Source: Tetracentron sinense (Eukaryota > Streptophyta > Magnoliopsida > Trochodendrales > Trochodendraceae). From it: a stretch of DNA of 64,000 bases. The stretch covers positions 17,800,607 through 17,864,606 of the forward strand of contig CM026568.1 in assembly GCA_015143295.1 (NCBI GenBank), given 5' to 3'. Each line of letters begins with the position of its first letter. Positions within the stretch are counted from its first letter, which is position 1. The translations under genes and the position numbers were made by a program. This document shows, piece by piece, positions 61,249 through 64,000 of the stretch. The notes under the pieces are model-generated. The model was not told where the DNA came from and made no database searches. It saw only the letters and a list, made by a program, of their open reading frames with translations.

Positions 61249-61540
61249 CTGAATAAAAGACAGCAGTATCAGTAAATTCATTGAAATAACTTCCAAAAGT
61301 GAGATAATGTAGATGGAATCGATGACATCATGGACTTGTTCAAAGAAAGCTTAACCAGATAAAGAGTGGACTATGAGGGTATTATGACCAGTGACCCCCT
61401 AATGTGATTTCATTCACAATGATGTAAAAACAAAAAAGGAACCATTTGATGAAGTATAAACAAATATCCTTTTAATCTCTGCACGGAATTAGAAATAAAC
61501 ATTAGTACCCGCAAATATTAGAACATTGTTCATAACTTTC

Positions 61541-62035
61541 TTAAGGGGCGTTTGGCAACTCTTGTATGATCTAATAAGAACTATTTAGATATGATCTAGA
61601 AAATAAGGGCTGTTTATCTTAGGTCTTAATTTATATAGTATGTTTAGTAAAATCAACTTTTTTGAAAACAAAAAGCTATTATTTCTTATACCTCATTTGG
61701 AAAATGTAAAACATACAAATAAGCACTAATTTGAAGGGAATTTGCAATGGGTGTGGTAGTAGGCATTTGCAAAAAGTATTAGAGGCATACAAGTCATTTG
61801 TAAAAATATTAAGGACATAAAAGTCCAATTTTAAGTAAATCAAATACGCATGTGCACAAATAAACAACTACCCACACTAGCAAAATAAGCTCTGAAAAAA
61901 AATGGGGTTACTTATTATTTCATAGGTAAAACCTCTGATGCTAAAATATTTAGACGCTGGATTAGACATTTACCAAATAGTCTTATTTCAGAATAAGCTC
62001 TTAATTTAGAGTTACCAAATGCTACCTTAGTGTCA
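61541..62035. mobile_element. Probable Harbinger-type MITE
   Basis: AGGGGCGTTTGGCAACTC and the inverted right end AAGGTAGCATTTGGTAACTC are partly matched TIRs flanked by TTA on both sides. The arms hold AATAAG/CTTATT motifs. Confidence 0.6.
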
Positions 62036-62199
62036 GAAGATGCCTCTTTGCATGTTTAATATGCATGTACCACATCCAAATTCCCCAATGCATGTGCATA
62101 TAAAAATGACGGTTAAAAAAGTTTGAACAGGCCGCAATTGTTTATCATCATAGGTTAAACACTCTTCCTGATTCTTTCATAAAGTAGCTAACTCTCACA

Positions 62200-62830
62200 G
62201 AATAGCTAATTTTATTGACAAACTTAAGGTGGATAGGGAATGGTTGGAGGAAGAGGAGGTGATCAAGAACGCCTTTGTCACCTATTTTGAGAACCTTTGC
62301 AAAAAAAAAAATGTGAACCCTTCAGGCCAGAACTAGATGATCTTCCTTTTGATGGCCTTTCAGATGAACAGAGAAAATTTAAGTCTTTTGAAGAGGCAGA
62401 AATCTTGAATGCCTAAAAAACACGAAAATGGGACAAAGCCCTGAGCCTGAATGGCTTCTCCATTGAGATTTTTAAGGTGTGTTGGGAGATAGACAGTAGG
62501 CCCTGATGAAGGGCAAGTGTTGCAGGAATTCTTTGACTAGGTAGTTTTGATCGGATTTTAAATAGCACTTTTATCACATTAATACCCAAGAAAGAAGCTT
62601 ATGCACTCAATGATTTCTGTCCAATTAGCTTGGTAGGGAGCACGTATAAAATCTTGGCAACCAAGTTAAAGATTATTACATCTTCCATTATTTTAACCAT
62701 GCAAGGGGCTTTTGTGGGTGCTAAGAAAATTCTAGAAGACATCCTAATAGCCAATGAATGTGTGGATGAAAGGTTAAGATCGAGATCTCTAGGATTCAAT
62801 ATATATTTTATCATCTTTATCAAGTGAAAG
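62200..62830 (+). mobile_element. L1 LINE RT N-terminal remnant
   Basis: Broken plus-strand frames read KVDREWLEEEEVIKNAFVTY near 62230. Further on come ALNDFCPISLVGSTYKILAT and QGAFVGAKKILEDILIANEC (62605-62760). FCPISLVGS.YKILA and AFVG...I...LIANE are the first conserved blocks of plant L1 RT. Stops and a frame change show decay; sequence after 62830 no longer matches. Confidence 0.8.
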
Positions 62831-63147
62831 GGATATGTATTCTCTTTATTTTTCAATGATTATTCATGTTAATTGTTATAGAAACTTAATTATGAGTGCG
62901 CATTAAAGTTGATAAGTAATTGAAATTCAATTTAGTTTCTAAACCTATTTCAATTTGCAATTGATGAATTCAATGTTATTACAAAACTGAATCAATATGT
63001 GAAGAGGAGATGGGTAATTAAATAATTTTTAATTTATGAAATACTATTAGGAAAATATTTAATTATTTAATATTACTAAAAAGCCTTTATAGGCATAATA
63101 TACTAATAACAAAATTATTAGAATAATAAAATTATAATATATAATAA

Positions 63148-63275
63148 GGTTAATGCTAGCAACATTCTTTTTAAACTAATTATATTCTTAATAAGGTTAA
63201 TGTTAGGGACACATGTCTTTCTTTATAAAGAAAATAAGTTTAATGCGAGTGGAACTAGCATTACCCTTTTAAGTT
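63148..63275. mobile_element. MITE related to that at 17681
   Basis: The left GGTTAATGCTAGCAACATTC and the inverted right GGGTAATGCTAGTTCCACTC ends share the AATGCTAG core of the intron 1 MITE. The interior contains GACACATGTCTTTCTTT. Ends are approximate. Confidence 0.6.
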
Positions 63276-63429
63276 AAAACTTAAAAGCCCTTCAATTTAC
63301 GGACTTTTTCTATGCGCTTCGGTTAACTTCCACCGAAGTTCTGAATCTTCTCAACACTCTTTTTCTTGTTTCGGTCGAAGTTTACCAGGAAGTCTAGTGT
63401 TTTTAAAATACAAGTGCATTTTGCTTCAA

Positions 63430-64000
63430 ACACCACAGAATAACCAAGCTAAATCAAAATTCTCCAAGATGGAGCACCAATGCTTCAAGAGATGATTAGC
63501 CCTTAGGCGGGTTCTAGCAAAAGATGAGGGGAGTCCTCGAAGACCCTTGAAATTCCTTTCTTTCCATAGATACTAGACTACCGATGCAAGTATCAATGCC
63601 CCCCTTCAAAACCCTCTTCCCCCAATGACACTGAGAACTTATAGGATAAGAGGTCCCGGAAGGAGTGAAGAAAGACCCAGTTGATTCCCAATAGATGAAG
63701 TGACTCCAAACTTTATACGCGAAATGGTAATGTAGTAAGAGGTGATCTATCATTTCCTCAACGTCTAGGCAAATGAAACAGTCGTTGGCCATCTACCACC
63801 CTCTACGTATATAGTGGTTACATGTTAGTATCTTATCCAAGGTTGCACACCAAAGAAAGAAGGATACCTTGGGAGGTTAGGCATACCTGCCTTTCATATC
63901 AATCTATAAGAGAAAGGATGGTCGGAGGTAGGAATTAAAGCTTGGTAAAGGGATCTCACTAAGAACTGACTTTTGTTGTCTTTAAAGCATGGACGGATAT
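63430..64000 (-). mobile_element. L1 LINE 3' remnant (zf-RVT region), runs off the window
   Basis: On the minus strand the edge sequence encodes VSFFLWCATLDKILTCNHY, then CFICLDVEEMIDHLLLHYHF and AYKVWSHFIYW (63780-63690). This is the zinc-binding tail of plant LINE reverse transcriptases. Frameshifts separate the pieces. The RT core would lie beyond 64000. Confidence 0.8.

Overview
The window is nuclear DNA of a flowering plant, probably a eudicot or close relative with a large, transposon-rich genome. It holds three recognisable host genes with GT-AG introns, buried in plant-type mobile elements: L1 LINEs, Ty1/copia and Ty3/gypsy elements, hAT, Mutator-like (MULE), CACTA and Harbinger-type elements, Helitrons and tRNA-type SINEs. 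There is no bacterial or organellar gene organisation and no CRISPR array.

Host genes. (1) A ten-exon plus-strand gene, coding span 12566-35165, encodes a 287-residue NAD(P)-binding atypical SDR protein. It resembles Arabidopsis At5g10730/At5g15910 and is related to yeast Coq11. Exon 1 is separated from exon 2 by 8.3 kb, and intron 5 is 7.6 kb; both introns are swollen by transposons. (2) A three-exon minus-strand gene (46213-46963) encodes a 69-residue KIN/COR6.6-type stress protein. Its promoter has a TATA box and a palindromic ABRE. (3) A minus-strand aminoalcohol phosphotransferase (AAPT) gene has its last eleven coding exons between 61248 and 51639. Its 5' exons, with the catalytic CDP-alcohol motif, are not in the window. 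Genes 1 and 2 match neighbours on Arabidopsis chromosome 5 (At5g15910 and KIN1/KIN2), which suggests retained microsynteny.

Layout. 1-1860: LINE ORF1 remnant. 4589-6718: a non-autonomous MULE with long terminal inverted repeats, a 9-bp target duplication and a 1.2-kb internal minisatellite. It abuts a sibling MULE (6728 to about 11465) that is itself broken by an hAT element and a gypsy element. 11998-12292: an hAT MITE in the promoter of gene 1. Intron 1: an LTR-element remnant holding a 3-kb CACTA element, then a LINE. Intron 3: a nested hAT/MITE pair. Intron 5: a Helitron, then a gypsy element carrying two related hAT MITEs. 36700-39620: SINE, hAT, Harbinger and fold-back MITEs and a poly-G tract. 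39883-44846: a complete copia element whose single reading frame is broken only by five nonsense codons. 48307-49832: a second Helitron related to the first. AAPT introns: nested hATs, a GAGCC-repeat element, a possible snRNA-type promoter and an hAT MITE 36 bp from a splice donor. The right end holds two LINE remnants in opposite orientations.

The host genes do not form an operon or shared pathway. The features most worth a second look are the minisatellite-bearing MULE family, the Helitron pair, and the hAT insertions whose target duplications date the nesting order.
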